Below are positions 63,532 to 64,000 of a DNA stretch of 64,000 bases, in pieces. The notes beneath the pieces are model-generated. The model had not been told where the DNA came from. It did no database searches and saw only the letters and a list, made by a program, of their open reading frames with translations. Source of the DNA: Bacteroidales bacterium (GTDB lineage: Bacteria; Bacteroidota; Bacteroidia; Bacteroidales; VadinHA17); the NCBI GenBank assembly GCA_021738535.1, contig JAIPBU010000019.1, forward strand, positions 1 to 64,000, in the 5' to 3' direction. Within the stretch, counting starts at the first letter, position 1. Each line of letters begins with the position of its first letter. The translations under genes were made by a program, and so were the position numbers.

Positions 63532-64000
63532 ATGGAACAGGATAAAAGACTACAGGCTTTCAGAGAATTGCTGGAGATAATGGACAGGCTCAGGGAGAGC
63601 TGCCCATGGGACAAAAAGCAGACAAATGAGTCATTAAGAAAACTAACAATTGAAGAAACTTATGAGCTGGGTGATGCCATCCTTGAAGCTGATGATATGG
63701 GAATTTGCAAGGAACTGGGTGATCTCATGCTTCATATAGTTTTTTACTCACGCATTGGCTCGGAAAAAAATAAGTTTGATATCACCAGTGTTCTCGAAGG
63801 GATAAACAAAAAACTAATATACCGGCATCCTCATGTATTCGGTGATACCGAGGTTAATAATGCCACCGAGGTGGAGGATAACTGGGAAAAGCTTAAAATG
63901 AACGAATCTGAAAGCTATAAACCGGTATTATCAGGTGTTCCCAGGTCGTTACCTGCCCTTGTTAAAGCAAACAGGGTGCAGGAAAAAGTAAGGGGCGTAG
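63532..64000 (+). CDS. mazG: Nucleoside triphosphate pyrophosphohydrolase MazG (cut by window end)
   Basis: The first 156 residues of MazG, which hydrolyses NTPs to NMP and PPi and removes aberrant or signalling nucleotides. The family signature is present: MDRLRESCPWDKKQTNESLR, then the metal-binding helices EETYELGDAIL and KELGDLMLHIVFYSRIG, and the typical YRHPHVFGD and VEDNWEKLK. The frame is open to the edge of the window, so the C-terminal repeat domain is outside. The start ATG at 63532 follows the DUF62 stop by 10 bases. Confidence 0.95.
   Translation, partial: MEQDKRLQAFRELLEIMDRLRESCPWDKKQTNESLRKLTIEETYELGDAILEADDMGICKELGDLMLHIVFYSRIGSEKNKFDITSVLEGINKKLIYRHPHVFGDTEVNNATEVEDNWEKLKMNESESYKPVLSGVPRSLPALVKANRVQEKVRGV

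Overview
The window reads as the chromosome of an anaerobic, protein- or peptide-fermenting member of the Bacteroidota. Supporting signs are a SusC/SusD pair, a type IX secretion (T9SS) C-terminal sorting domain, many lipoproteins with Bacteroidota-style lipoboxes, promoters of the Bacteroidota form TAnnTTTG, and an [FeFe]-hydrogenase with NADH- and NADPH-linked electron-confurcating partners. No rRNA, tRNA or CRISPR array was seen.

Layout. (1) Positions 1 to about 10.4 kb are conspicuously AT-rich and accessory: small unknown proteins, a lipoprotein, a very long leucine-rich-repeat surface protein, a tyrosine recombinase, and a two-gene SatD-like/DUF3307 module. That module lies behind an array of TTATAAG-N8-CTTATAA operators that I do not recognise from any described system. 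(2) 10.5-18.4 kb: uxaC, an aldo/keto reductase, and an overlapping pair made of an Nramp-fold transporter without the metal-binding residues and a full-length 5-oxoprolinase. (3) 18.6-22.5 kb: a tight GNAT, M20 amidohydrolase, alanine racemase and second racemase operon. (4) 22.5-45.9 kb: a peptide-utilisation region with prolyl oligopeptidase, SusCD, an S37 tripeptidyl peptidase broken by one in-frame TAA, Xaa-Pro aminopeptidase, DPP4-type and S15-type dipeptidyl peptidases, an M14 carboxypeptidase, peptidase T and an M28 aminopeptidase. An acyltransferase/zinc-ribbon pair is embedded in it. (5) 45.9-50.9 kb: the HydABC-type bifurcating hydrogenase operon, preceded by a Rex-like palindrome and by what look like collapsed remnants of DRTGG and RsbT-like accessory genes. 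(6) 51-57 kb: a TPR protein and a LysM/receptor, ECF sigma, anti-sigma, CpxP-like operon. (7) 56.9-60.3 kb: an NfnAB-like transhydrogenase with a dihydroorotate-dehydrogenase-like partner. (8) 60.6-64 kb: purC, phoH, a DUF62 SAM hydrolase and the start of mazG.

How the parts fit (inference). Proline- and glutamine-rich peptides would be imported by SusCD and trimmed by the proline-specific peptidases. The N-terminal pyroglutamate that such peptides form would be opened by the 5-oxoprolinase, perhaps after import by the Nramp-like carrier. Reducing equivalents from amino-acid fermentation would then be balanced by Nfn and released as H2 by HydABC, with NADH sensing through Rex.

The best candidates for something undescribed are the SatD-like/DUF3307 module with its operator array, the Nramp-like/5-oxoprolinase pair, and the two-hairpin leader of the M14 peptidase gene.
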